10,517 nucleotides of DNA from Methanomicrobia archaeon. GTDB taxonomy: Archaea; Methanobacteriota_B; Thermococci; Methanofastidiosales; B48-G16. Under the pieces are notes generated by a model, which saw only the letters and a program-made list of their open reading frames with translations, made no database searches and had not been told where the DNA came from. Both the position numbers and the translations under genes were made by a program. How positions within the stretch are numbered: the first letter of the stretch is position 1; every line of letters begins with the position of its first letter. Shown piece by piece: positions 1 through 6,142 of this stretch. The stretch is from assembly GCA_023133315.1 (NCBI GenBank), contig JAGLWR010000031.1:1-10517 (forward strand). Reading direction: 5' to 3'.

Positions 1-527
1 TTTCTGTCATTATTTATCATCTCCTCCATAATTCTTCCGGGAAGTACTCTCTCGGGGCAGAATGCTGTAAAAAAATCTTCATCATTTTTTAATCCTGATC
101 TTTCGAGGAGTGGAATTAGTTCTTCCTCCGTTGTTTTCGGTGGAACTGTAGATTCCAAAATAACCAAATTATCCTTTTTCAAAACTTTGGAAATGGATTC
201 TCCGGCTCTTTTGACGTACAATAGATCGGCTTTTTTATTTAACAAGGGAGTCGGAACGCATATTATAAATATATCACTTTCTTTATGTGATAACGAGGCT
301 TTTATCCTACCATTTTTAACATTTTTTTCTAAAAGTTCTTTTAATCCCGGCTCTTTTATATCGAGAACGCAGTCATTGATTTTTTTTACTATCTCTTCTT
401 TGATCTCTATTCCGTATATACTATACCCGGCTTCAGCAGCAAAAACAGCCGTAGGAATGCCTATATATCCTAGACCGACGACAGAGATTCTGGCTGTTTT
501 TGAAAGTATCTTTTCCAGAAGATTCAT
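1..527 (-). CDS. wecC: UDP-N-acetyl-D-mannosamine dehydrogenase, N-terminal part (runs off left edge)
   Basis: The first 175 codons of a nucleotide-sugar dehydrogenase are present; the rest lies left of the window. Enzymes of this family oxidise the C6 hydroxyl of a UDP-sugar (UDP-ManNAc to UDP-ManNAcA) with two NAD+, in the cytoplasm, for surface polysaccharide or N-glycan synthesis. The visible part starts with a Rossmann NAD-binding fold: VVGLGYIGIP at residues 16-25, the GxGYxGxP motif. It continues through ILESTVPPKTT (about 121-131) to FCPERVLPGR near residue 155, a signature shared by WecC-type and related UDP-sugar dehydrogenases. The C-terminal catalytic domain with the active-site Cys is outside the window. 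The ATG at 527 is preceded in frame, three codons upstream, by a TAG stop, so it is the first possible ATG. Family assignment is firm. The exact sugar (ManNAc rather than Glc or GlcNAc) is inferred from the CPERVLPG version of the motif. Confidence 0.88.
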   Translation of the reverse strand, partial: MNLLEKILSKTARISVVGLGYIGIPTAVFAAEAGYSIYGIEIKEEIVKKINDCVLDIKEPGLKELLEKNVKNGRIKASLSHKESDIFIICVPTPLLNKKADLLYVKRAGESISKVLKKDNLVILESTVPPKTTEEELIPLLERSGLKNDEDFFTAFCPERVLPGRIMEEMINNDR

Positions 528-548
528 GATTCCCTATTGGAACACTAC

Positions 549-556
549 TTTTTAAT
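549..556 (-). promoter_or_regulatory. Possible TATA-like box of the wecC-like gene
   Basis: Read on the minus strand this is ATTAAAAA, centred about 25 bases upstream of the ATG at 527, with a purine-rich GGAAAA just upstream that could act as a BRE. The spacing matches the other leaderless starts in the window. The surrounding A/T bias makes it a weak call. Confidence 0.3.
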
Positions 557-610
557 TTTTCCGAAAAAACTGTTGTATCTCTTAAAATATTCGGAGGATA
601 TATCTAGTAT

Positions 611-626
611 AAAGGGAAAAAACAGG
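611..626 (-). terminator. Possible T-tract terminator after the response regulator
   Basis: On the minus strand this reads CCTG followed by six T, CCC and TTT, lying 29-44 bases past the stop codon of the response regulator gene. Archaeal transcription often ends at short T-tracts without a hairpin. No stem is evident. If it works, the wecC-like gene downstream needs its own promoter. Confidence 0.25.
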
Positions 627-654
627 CTTAAAAAGTTCAAAATGATTTCTAAAA

Positions 655-1539
655 TTATAATATTCCATATTTTCCAAAAACTTTCGCTTCTCTTTCCAAA
701 AATGCCATTTCATTCTCTGTAAAGGCCTTTGGATTAACAGGAAGAATAAATTTAGCTTCTTCTGTCATGATGATATCATTCATCATGTTAAGGTACTTCA
801 TTAGCAGATTAAACCCGTTCTGGAGCTTTAGATACTCAAGTCCGTCCAGAATTACAACACTCCCTTTATTTTCTTTGACAAAGTTTCTTATCGTGTGTAC
901 AAGTTTGGAAATGTTGGAAGGATCTATAGAGTTCTCACCACTTGTTTGAGAAAGCCAGATTATTGGAGTTCTTTTGAGTCCATAATTCACTCTCACTTTA
1001 GCTGGATGCTGTCTGGTAACGCAGAGTCCTCTATAGCCGTGAGTAACTTGGTCCACAAAGATATCAAATGCCAGAAAAGGCTTTTCTTCTTTTATAAGAT
1101 ACTGATATCCAGGTTCTAGGGAGTATTTTTGCCCTTTATCGATCACTATCTCTTCTTCAGATATAATTTTTTTTGGTTCCAGAACCTGACGAATTATAAA
1201 GGTAAGCATGTTCATCTCAAAAGGCTTTTGGAGAAATCCAACGACTCCGAGACTTTTAGCTTCAAACTTTGCCAAACTGTCAGCACTTGCAAAAAGAACT
1301 TTAATTTCGGGATTTATCATCAGAATTTCTTTTGTAACCTCAATACCCTTCTTTGAAGGTATCCTTTGGTCCATAACTACTAAATCTATCTTTTTTTTAC
1401 TTTTTTTAAATTTTTTAATGGCCTCTTCTCCGTCTACGGCAGATTCTACGACCTTGTAGTCTCCAGCTTCCTCTATTGCCATTTTGTATAGTGATATTAG
1501 TTCAGGTTCATCTTCAACAATCATTATATTGTGTGTCAT
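655..1539 (-). CDS. Response regulator: receiver domain fused to DUF835
   Basis: This 294-residue cytoplasmic protein pairs a phospho-receiver with a DUF835 domain. Residues 1-120 form a CheY-like receiver: the acidic pair E9/D10, the phospho-acceptor D57 in VVMDQRIP, the switch S85, and the K105-P106 pair in QKPF. All residues needed for phosphorylation are present. From about residue 140 to 290 the sequence follows DUF835, with a YLI start, GLCVTRQHP, IIWLSQTSGE, VVILDGLEYL and a VNPKAFTENEMAFLERE end. DUF835 is largely confined to archaea, often follows sensory domains, and has no established biochemical role. There is no DNA-binding domain, so the output is probably protein-protein. The gene diverges from the MinD-family gene across 75 bases. 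Its partner histidine kinase is not in the window. The ATG at 1539 gives a receiver start of normal length; M6 is possible but less likely. Confidence 0.92.
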   Translation of the reverse strand: MTHNIMIVEDEPELISLYKMAIEEAGDYKVVESAVDGEEAIKKFKKSKKKIDLVVMDQRIPSKKGIEVTKEILMINPEIKVLFASADSLAKFEAKSLGVVGFLQKPFEMNMLTFIIRQVLEPKKIISEEEIVIDKGQKYSLEPGYQYLIKEEKPFLAFDIFVDQVTHGYRGLCVTRQHPAKVRVNYGLKRTPIIWLSQTSGENSIDPSNISKLVHTIRNFVKENKGSVVILDGLEYLKLQNGFNLLMKYLNMMNDIIMTEEAKFILPVNPKAFTENEMAFLEREAKVFGKYGIL

Positions 1540-1561
1540 TACTCTTTATTCTATGTCCCCC

Positions 1562-1569
1562 AATAAAAA
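1562..1569 (-). promoter_or_regulatory. Putative TATA box of the response regulator gene
   Basis: The minus strand reads TTTTTATT, centred about 25-26 bases upstream of the ATG at 1539, with GAAAAA further upstream as a possible BRE. The spacing predicts a leaderless or nearly leaderless mRNA. Confidence 0.4.
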
Positions 1570-1585
1570 TTTTTTCTATGGGAAA

Positions 1586-1594
1586 TTTTATATA
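1586..1594 (+). promoter_or_regulatory. TATA box of the MinD-family gene
   Basis: TTTTATATA is a near-consensus archaeal TATA box, preceded by GGGAAA, which fits a purine-rich BRE. Its centre is about 25 bases before the ATG at 1615, so transcription should start at or next to the start codon. No Shine-Dalgarno sequence precedes the ATG (AACCTCTTT), which agrees with leaderless translation. Confidence 0.6.
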
Positions 1595-1614
1595 CGAAGA
1601 AAACTAACCTCTTT

Positions 1615-2376
1615 ATGGGCTGCTCAATTGCAATTGCGTCTGGAAAAGGAGGCACAGGGAAAAGTGTTATAACCTCAAATCTGAGCGTAGTTTTAGCCAA
1701 ATCCGGTGCAAGTGTTTTTATTCTTGATGCCGATTTAAAAATGGCAAATCTTTCTCTTTTATTAGATCTTGAGTATCCGGATGTTACGTTAAACGAAGTT
1801 CTTTCGGGAGAAGCTGAGTTAAAAGATGCCGTTTACGAAAAATACGGCATAAAGATACTTCCTGCGGGAATCCCATTATCAAGGGTAAGGAAAGCCAGAG
1901 CGGATAAATTGGAAAAAGTTTTTAAGGAGATAACTCAGAATACAGATTATCTTATCATAGATACCCCTCCAGGGCTTGAAGTAGATGCAATATCGGCTTT
2001 AGCGGGGGCAGAGAATGTACTGTTAGTAACAAATCCGGAGATATCCAGTATTGCGGATGCCTTTAAGATAAAAAAGGTTTCTGAGATTTTAAATACCAAT
2101 TTACTCGGTCTTGTGATTAACAGGGTGAGATACGACATTAGTGAACTTTCTGTAAGAGAGATAGAGACGATCCTAGAAAGTAAGGCTATAGGTATTATCC
2201 CTGAAGATCAGGAAGTAAAGAGATCCGTGGCTTTTGGAGTACCTTTCTATATCAAGAACCCCGATTCCATTGCCTCTAAAGCCGTCTATAGGTTGGGGAT
2301 GAACATTTTAAGAAAAAAAGGAAGTATTATCGAATCTAAAAAACCATATGAAAGACTTCTTAAAATTTTGAGGTGA
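1615..2376 (+). CDS. minD: MinD/ParA-family deviant Walker ATPase
   Basis: This 253-residue P-loop ATPase belongs to the MinD/ParA/SIMIBI family, which dimerises on ATP and positions cellular structures at membranes or on DNA. It shows the deviant Walker A motif SGKGGTGKS at residues 9-17, with the signature Lys K11 and P-loop K16. It also has the switch segment with D38, D40 and N45 (LDADLKMAN) and Walker B IIDTPPG with D116. The pattern is closer to MinD than to plasmid ParA. The C-terminus, RLLKILR, is basic and could form a short amphipathic membrane-targeting helix as in bacterial MinD; that part is inference. No MinC or MinE is visible. The gene starts a two-gene operon with the unknown 338-residue protein, which follows after 4 bases, and diverges from the receiver-DUF835 regulator. 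Archaea carry several MinD paralogues, mostly linked to motility and surface organisation, so the cargo here is unknown. Confidence 0.9.
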   Translation: MGCSIAIASGKGGTGKSVITSNLSVVLAKSGASVFILDADLKMANLSLLLDLEYPDVTLNEVLSGEAELKDAVYEKYGIKILPAGIPLSRVRKARADKLEKVFKEITQNTDYLIIDTPPGLEVDAISALAGAENVLLVTNPEISSIADAFKIKKVSEILNTNLLGLVINRVRYDISELSVREIETILESKAIGIIPEDQEVKRSVAFGVPFYIKNPDSIASKAVYRLGMNILRKKGSIIESKKPYERLLKILR

Positions 2377-2380
2377 ATAT

Positions 2381-3397
2381 ATGCTGGACGAAATAGTTAT
2401 AGAGAAAGATCAGGTTTTCAATCTAACAAGATCAATTTTGAGGTTCTTAGAAGGTAAGGACGTAGAGATCAGGTTCTATAAAAAAAGCACAGATGTATGG
2501 GAGACGGAGTTTCTTTCTAAATATTTAACTGAAACAATTGAGTATTTTGGGAATGTATTTAAAGCGCAGGTAGAAGAAAAGTTTGATCAGAAAAACTTGA
2601 TGTATTTTAAAAATTTAAAAGAATTAAAGTTTAAAGAAAAGGCCATACTGGAAAAACTTACATCTGGGACACCAGTGTCCTTTAGTTCTAAAAAATATTT
2701 TTTAGGACTCTATGAAAGTTGCGAAAAGTACGTATTTGGATGTGTGAACCTATCTCTGGAGAATATCCTCTTTGAAAAAGGTCAAGAATACAATTTATGG
2801 ATAGCTACCTGTTTCAATTACGTGAACAAGATAATCAGAGACAGAAATCTAAAATTTATAATAGTCGATTATCTCGTAGGAAGGCAGACCTCAAATATCT
2901 TTAAGTTAGAGTATGAAACATACCTTGAAGAAGGACTGAACTTTCTGAAAAAAAGACAGAAAAAGTTAAGATCTAAAAAATTAATAGAGGAAAACAAAGA
3001 GAAGGAGCTTATTTATAAAGCTTTGATAGAAAATTCAATGCAAAGAGAAAAAATTATCTCTTTTTCCGAAAAAATATTTTATAATATTTTTATATATTAT
3101 AAAAAAGTCTTAAAAGCTTATATAAGTGGTATGTTTGAGATAGAAGAGAGGTATTATGAAGAAGCGTATGATAGATTACTTTTTTATAAATTTGGAGAGA
3201 GAGAAAAAATGGTAAATGGAATACTGGCGGGTATAGAAGACGAAGAGGAAAGACATTATAGAAGAATGCTCAAATTGAAAATACAGACAATGGACAAATA
3301 CAGAGGGGAATTGATGGAAAAATATAAAATTTCCCAGCCTTCGGAAACAGACATTACAACATTATTGAAAAAATCAGGATTTCTAAAAAAGAGTTAA
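2381..3397 (+). CDS. Uncharacterised 338-residue, mostly helical protein in an operon with MinD
   Basis: I do not recognise this protein. It has no signal peptide or obvious membrane segment and is rich in Lys, Glu, Tyr and Phe. Residues 1-180 look like a mixed alpha/beta or helical domain and include the segments FLEGKDVEIRFYKK and LKFIIVDYLVGRQ. From about 185 to 320 it is highly charged and strongly helical, with probable coiled-coil stretches (LKKRQKKLRSKKLIEENKEK, then EEERHYRRMLKLKIQ). It ends in a small tail, SETDITTLLKKSGFLKK, after a short linker. The ATG at 2381 lies 4 bases after the MinD stop, and GAGGTGA (2369-2375) forms a strong Shine-Dalgarno overlapping that stop, so the two genes are co-transcribed and probably coupled. 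The context suggests a partner, adaptor or cargo of the MinD-like ATPase; this rests on position only. Its stop codon overlaps that of the convergent S17e gene. Confidence 0.85.
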   Translation: MLDEIVIEKDQVFNLTRSILRFLEGKDVEIRFYKKSTDVWETEFLSKYLTETIEYFGNVFKAQVEEKFDQKNLMYFKNLKELKFKEKAILEKLTSGTPVSFSSKKYFLGLYESCEKYVFGCVNLSLENILFEKGQEYNLWIATCFNYVNKIIRDRNLKFIIVDYLVGRQTSNIFKLEYETYLEEGLNFLKKRQKKLRSKKLIEENKEKELIYKALIENSMQREKIISFSEKIFYNIFIYYKKVLKAYISGMFEIEERYYEEAYDRLLFYKFGEREKMVNGILAGIEDEEERHYRRMLKLKIQTMDKYRGELMEKYKISQPSETDITTLLKKSGFLKKS

Positions 3398-3585
3398 GCC
3401 GTCTCCCTTTTGACAAGAGTGGTTACATATCCAACTACTCTGTTTTCTATCTTATCGTTTGGAAACTTAACTTTATCTCCCAGGAACTCCCTGTTTTTAT
3501 AAAAATCTTTACTTAAATCCTTAGAGTATTTTTTGAGTATTTCTCTTGCTATTCTCTTAATGAAAGTAGGCCTTATTCTTCCCAT
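3394..3585 (-). CDS. rps17e: 30S ribosomal protein S17e
   Basis: This small-subunit ribosomal protein, found in archaea and eukaryotes but not bacteria, is 63 residues long here, the usual archaeal size. The N-terminus MGRIRPTFIKRIAREIL and the C-terminal RVVGYVTTLVKR match the family closely. The open frame extends 13 codons further to an ATG at 3624, but I place the start at 3585. The family begins MGRIR. A GAGGCGAT Shine-Dalgarno sits just upstream of 3585. The longer start would fall inside the apparent TATA box (3624-3630). The predicted transcript starts near 3601, giving a short leader of about 15 bases, unlike the leaderless genes around it. The stop codon lies in a TTAA (3394-3397) that also holds the stop of the convergent 338-residue gene. 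Confidence 0.93.
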   Translation of the reverse strand: MGRIRPTFIKRIAREILKKYSKDLSKDFYKNREFLGDKVKFPNDKIENRVVGYVTTLVKRETA

Positions 3586-3623
3586 TACATCGCCTCGAAT
3601 GTTGGTATACCTCTGCGACAGCA

Positions 3624-3630
3624 TTTATAA
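3624..3630 (-). promoter_or_regulatory. TATA box of rps17e
   Basis: The minus strand reads TTATAAA. With the usual distance of about 26 bases, transcription starts near 3601, upstream of the GAGGCGAT Shine-Dalgarno (3589-3596) and the ATG at 3585. This supports the shorter S17e start and gives the gene a promoter separate from the lipoprotein gene upstream. Confidence 0.5.
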
Positions 3631-3647
3631 ACCTTGTTATGATCTAT

Positions 3648-4046
3648 TCAGATCTGAAACTCCTTTTTTACTTCTAATTTTCTTTTATCCGGCATCCATA
3701 CAATTATCTCAGCTTCTCCTTTTTCAACTTTTGTTATAATCTTTTCATACGGTATCTGAATCTTATCTCCCCAGTTATAAATCCTAAAGATCCCTTCATA
3801 GATATCCACATCATTGCTTTTTAGAATTATGCCCACAGTTATTTCGATGTCGTTAAAAAGAACGGGATATCCGTCTTTATCTTTCAGCACGATGTTTATT
3901 AAAAGTCCATCGTACTCTGCATCTTCATCCCAGTTTCCCTGAACGATGTTTGCATCACAGGTCTCCACGTTTTGGAGTTTAATCTCTTCTTCTATGCATC
4001 CTAGAAAAAGTAATATGAAGATAGGAATGAGCCCATATTTTTTCAT
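3648..4046 (-). CDS. Small secreted lipoprotein, function unknown
   Basis: This 132-residue protein has a clear lipoprotein signal: a charged start (MKKYG), a hydrophobic core (LIPIFILLF) and a lipobox LFLGC ending at C17. The mature protein should therefore be lipid-anchored on the outer face of the cytoplasmic membrane. The mature part (about 115 residues) is acidic at first (IEEEIKLQ) and then appears beta-rich, with alternating hydrophobic strands such as LLINIVLKDKDGYPVLF, DIEITVGIIL and GEAEIIVWMPD. This suggests a small immunoglobulin-like or beta-sandwich domain. I recognise no specific family. One further Cys (C30) remains in the mature chain. The ATG at 4046 lies exactly where transcription from the TTTAAA box at 4068-4073 should begin. 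The gene sits between iscS and rps17e without an evident functional link. Confidence 0.82.
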   Translation of the reverse strand: MKKYGLIPIFILLFLGCIEEEIKLQNVETCDANIVQGNWDEDAEYDGLLINIVLKDKDGYPVLFNDIEITVGIILKSNDVDIYEGIFRIYNWGDKIQIPYEKIITKVEKGEAEIIVWMPDKRKLEVKKEFQI

Positions 4047-4067
4047 GATAATTTTCTAATTCAGAAC

Positions 4068-4075
4068 TTTAAATA
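4068..4075 (-). promoter_or_regulatory. TATA box of the lipoprotein gene
   Basis: The minus strand reads TATTTAAA. The TTTAAA core is centred 24.5 bases from the A of the ATG at 4046, the same distance as in iscU and alaS, predicting a leaderless mRNA. Immediately upstream, at 4076-4090, is an imperfect palindrome around CTCGAG. Confidence 0.5.
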
Positions 4076-4156
4076 ATTATCTCGAGTAATCATACTTTAA
4101 ACTTTGCTTCTCTCGGTAGATGTAGTCATGTTACAATTTCCATTGCTTTCTAAAAA

Positions 4157-5323
4157 TTATTCAAACTCCCCATAATCTTTTTTAAACGGTGACATTTTCC
4201 TGAGTTCGGAAACGACCTCTGGAAGAACCTCGAGTAAATAATCCGCATCTTTTTCGGTATTATCTTTTCCCAGTGTAAGTCTCAGAGATCCGTGAGCCTC
4301 CTCTGGTTTGAGTCCTATTGCAAGAAGAACATGACTTGGTTTTAACGATTTTGATGAACAGGCAGAGCCCGTAGAGGCTTCTATACCTTTTGCGTCTAAT
4401 AACAGAACTAAGGACTCACCTTCTATGAATTTGAAAGAGAAGTTAGCATTTATCGGCAATCTTTTTTGAGGATGACCATTCAGCCATGTATTGTCTATCT
4501 TCAGGACATTATCCATGATCTTATCTCTTAATTTCTGCAATCTTGGCATTGCTTTTGGTCTCTCTTCCTCTCCAATTTTCATGGCCTCTCCAAATCCAAC
4601 GATCCCTGAAACGTTCTCTGTCCCCGATCTTAGTCCTCCTTCATGTCCTCCTCCATGCGCCAAAGGATCAAGCTTCACACCTTTTCGTATATGAAGACAG
4701 CCCACTCCTTTAGGTCCAAATATCTTGTGAGAGGAAATTGAAAGCATGTCTAACCTCATTTTTTTCACATCTACTGGAAGTTTTGTAACGCTCTGCACCG
4801 CATCCGTGTGAAGATACGCATTGGATTCTTTAACAGTTTTTCCTATCTCTTCCATATCCTGAACAGTCCCGATTTCGTTGTTTGCGTGCGTTATAGAAAC
4901 AAGAATTGTATCTTCTCTTAAAGAAGATTCGAGATCACCGATATCTATGAGTCCGTGTTTATCAACGTCCAAGTACGTTACCTCGAATCCTCTTTTTTCA
5001 AGCCATTTACACGTATTCAGGACACAATCATGCTCTATCTTCGTGGTAATAATGTGTTTTCCTTTATCTTTATCCGCAAAAGAAACACCTTTTATCGCGA
5101 AATTGTTTGATTCTGTACCTCCAGAGGTAAAATATATCTCAGAAGGATCCGCATGTATTACTTTTGCAACTTTAACTCTCGCTTCTTCTATTGCTTTTTT
5201 CGCTTCCTGGCCCAGGGAGTGAAGAGAAGAAGCATTTCCATATTTCTCTCCAAAATACGGCAACATAAAGTCCAAGACTCGCTTATCGACAGGAGTTGTA
5301 GCAGAATGATCCATGTATATCAT
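4157..5323 (-). CDS. iscS: Cysteine desulfurase (IscS/NifS class)
   Basis: This PLP-dependent enzyme takes sulfur from L-cysteine as a persulfide on its own Cys and passes it to the scaffold IscU for Fe-S cluster assembly in the cytoplasm. At 388 residues it is of normal length. Visible landmarks: MDHSATTPVD at 4-13, GGTESNN at 68-74 (phosphate binding), H98 that stacks on PLP (IEHD), D174 and Q177 (HTDAVQ), the Schiff-base Lys K200 in SSHKIFGPKG, the GGGHEGGLRSGTEN loop at 224-237, and the catalytic Cys C322 in STGSACSS. This is the class I (IscS/NifS) layout with its mobile Cys loop. The start codon overlaps the iscU stop as ATGA, with an AAGGTGG Shine-Dalgarno just upstream, so translation is coupled to iscU. 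M4 is an alternative start but does not fit the Shine-Dalgarno spacing. Confidence 0.96.
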   Translation of the reverse strand: MIYMDHSATTPVDKRVLDFMLPYFGEKYGNASSLHSLGQEAKKAIEEARVKVAKVIHADPSEIYFTSGGTESNNFAIKGVSFADKDKGKHIITTKIEHDCVLNTCKWLEKRGFEVTYLDVDKHGLIDIGDLESSLREDTILVSITHANNEIGTVQDMEEIGKTVKESNAYLHTDAVQSVTKLPVDVKKMRLDMLSISSHKIFGPKGVGCLHIRKGVKLDPLAHGGGHEGGLRSGTENVSGIVGFGEAMKIGEEERPKAMPRLQKLRDKIMDNVLKIDNTWLNGHPQKRLPINANFSFKFIEGESLVLLLDAKGIEASTGSACSSKSLKPSHVLLAIGLKPEEAHGSLRLTLGKDNTEKDADYLLEVLPEVVSELRKMSPFKKDYGEFE

Positions 5324-5691
5324 TTTTCCACCTTCTTTCTATAATTTTCAATGGCTTTTTTCAATCCATCTGCGGCGAGATTCGAACAGTGCATTTTTAT
5401 TGGAGGCAGTCCATCCAGTGCATCGGCAATGTCTTTTTTTGTTATTTTCTCTGCTTCTTCTAGAGTTTTGCCCCTTGCGAGCTCAGTGATCATTGAAGAG
5501 GTGGATATCGCTGCAGCGCAGCCCATAGTTTCCCATCCTATGTTCTCTATCCTGTTACCATTTACCTTGATATAGATGTACATAACGTCTCCACAAATGG
5601 GATTTCCCACTTTACCAACGGCATCATACTCTCTGGGTTTTCCCTTATTTCTGGGGTTCATAAAATGATCTATCACTTTCTGAGTGTACAT
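5320..5691 (-). CDS. iscU: Fe-S cluster assembly scaffold IscU (NifU N-domain type)
   Basis: This 123-residue scaffold builds [2Fe-2S] and [4Fe-4S] clusters on three conserved cysteines before transfer to apoproteins. The three ligands are visible: C33 in GNPICGD, C58 in MGCAAA, and C102 in MHCSNLAADGL. The regulatory D35 is also present, as is a LPPIK sequence (95-99), which corresponds to the LPPVK segment that HscA-type chaperones bind in bacteria. It is a single-domain scaffold without the C-terminal Nfu domain of NifU. It is the first gene of an iscU-iscS pair and overlaps iscS by four bases. No IscA, ferredoxin, HscA/HscB or IscR gene adjoins it. A TTTAAA box centred 24.5 bases upstream implies a leaderless transcript starting at the ATG at 5691. 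Confidence 0.96.
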   Translation of the reverse strand: MYTQKVIDHFMNPRNKGKPREYDAVGKVGNPICGDVMYIYIKVNGNRIENIGWETMGCAAAISTSSMITELARGKTLEEAEKITKKDIADALDGLPPIKMHCSNLAADGLKKAIENYRKKVEK

Positions 5692-5712
5692 GAGGTTATA
5701 ACGCCGTTATAA

Positions 5713-5718
5713 TTTAAA
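5713..5718 (-). promoter_or_regulatory. TATA box (TTTAAA) of the iscU-iscS operon
   Basis: TTTAAA is centred 24.5 bases from the iscU ATG, with CCTTT upstream on the minus strand. Because the core is palindromic, it could also serve the divergent purE gene, with a start near 5741 that would leave AGGT (5741-5744) as a Shine-Dalgarno for the ATG at 5753. Confidence 0.5.
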
Positions 5719-5733
5719 AAGGTTTGCACAAGA

Positions 5734-5741
5734 TTTTTTAA
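5734..5741 (+). promoter_or_regulatory. Candidate TATA box of purE
   Basis: TTTTTTAA is centred about 24.5 bases before the ATG at 5762, the second in-frame Met of purE. If used, it makes purE leaderless from 5762 rather than 5753. The T-run is a weaker match than the TTTAAA boxes elsewhere. Confidence 0.35.
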
Positions 5742-5752
5742 GGTAAAAAAAT

Positions 5753-6142
5753 ATGAGGATCATGAACATCTTAATTATAGTGGGAAGCAAGAGCGATATG
5801 CATATAGCTGAGAAAGTGACGAGAATTTTAAAAGAAAACAACGCAGATTATGATTTAGAGATCGCATCTGCACACAGAGAACCGCAAAAAGTTCTGGAGT
5901 TGATAAAAAAGAAGGATTACATGGTTTATATATGCATTGCAGGTCTCTCTGCTGCTCTACCTGGATTTGTGGCATCACAGACGGATAAACCTGTTATAGG
6001 CGTTCCTGTTTCTGCAAAACTGGGAGGACTTGATGCACTGCTTTCTATTGCACAGATGCCAAAAGGTGTGCCTGTGGCGTGTGTAGGAATAGACAACGGC
6101 GAGAATGCAGCGTATTTGGCTCTGAGAATAGTAAATCTATAA
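5753..6142 (+). CDS. purE: N5-carboxyaminoimidazole ribonucleotide mutase / AIR carboxylase (PurE), short form
   Basis: PurE forms 4-carboxy-5-aminoimidazole ribonucleotide in de novo purine synthesis, either by moving the carboxylate of N5-CAIR or directly from AIR and CO2. The core is clear: VGSKSD at 10-15, SAHREP with H41 at 39-44 (the catalytic His), IAGLSAALPG at 62-71, and GLDALLSIAQMPKGVPVACVGIDNGENAA towards the end. The AxxxPG loop carries Ala (A68) where many PurE proteins have His. The protein stops at 129 residues, just after the last core strand and helix; a typical PurE is about 155-165 residues and has an extra C-terminal helical extension that helps pack the octamer. No continuation of the frame is seen after the stop. 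The start may be 5753 or the second Met at 5762, which fits the family start (MNILIIVGS) and a leaderless transcript. No PurK is nearby. Confidence 0.92.
   Translation: MRIMNILIIVGSKSDMHIAEKVTRILKENNADYDLEIASAHREPQKVLELIKKKDYMVYICIAGLSAALPGFVASQTDKPVIGVPVSAKLGGLDALLSIAQMPKGVPVACVGIDNGENAAYLALRIVNL

Noticed and set aside
187..555. Plus-strand open frame of 122 codons opposite the wecC-like gene
   Set aside because: It is antisense to a well-supported dehydrogenase frame and has low-complexity Ser/Phe/Ile composition.
537..722. Plus-strand 61-codon frame in the gap between the wecC-like gene and the response regulator
   Set aside because: Lys/Phe/Ile-rich low-complexity translation of AT-rich sequence that partly overlaps the regulator on the other strand; no start signals are seen.
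3586..3624. Thirteen-codon extension of S17e
   Set aside because: It overlaps the TATA box, the family begins at MGRIR, and a Shine-Dalgarno precedes the ATG at 3585.
4096..4175. Second TTTAAA (4096-4101) followed by a 15-codon plus-strand frame from 4128, antisense to the end of iscS
   Set aside because: The box-to-ATG distance (29.5) is outside the window's pattern and the peptide is too short to support.
4878..5222. Plus-strand open frame of 114 codons opposite iscS
   Set aside because: Shadow of the iscS coding sequence; no motif, promoter or Shine-Dalgarno supports it.
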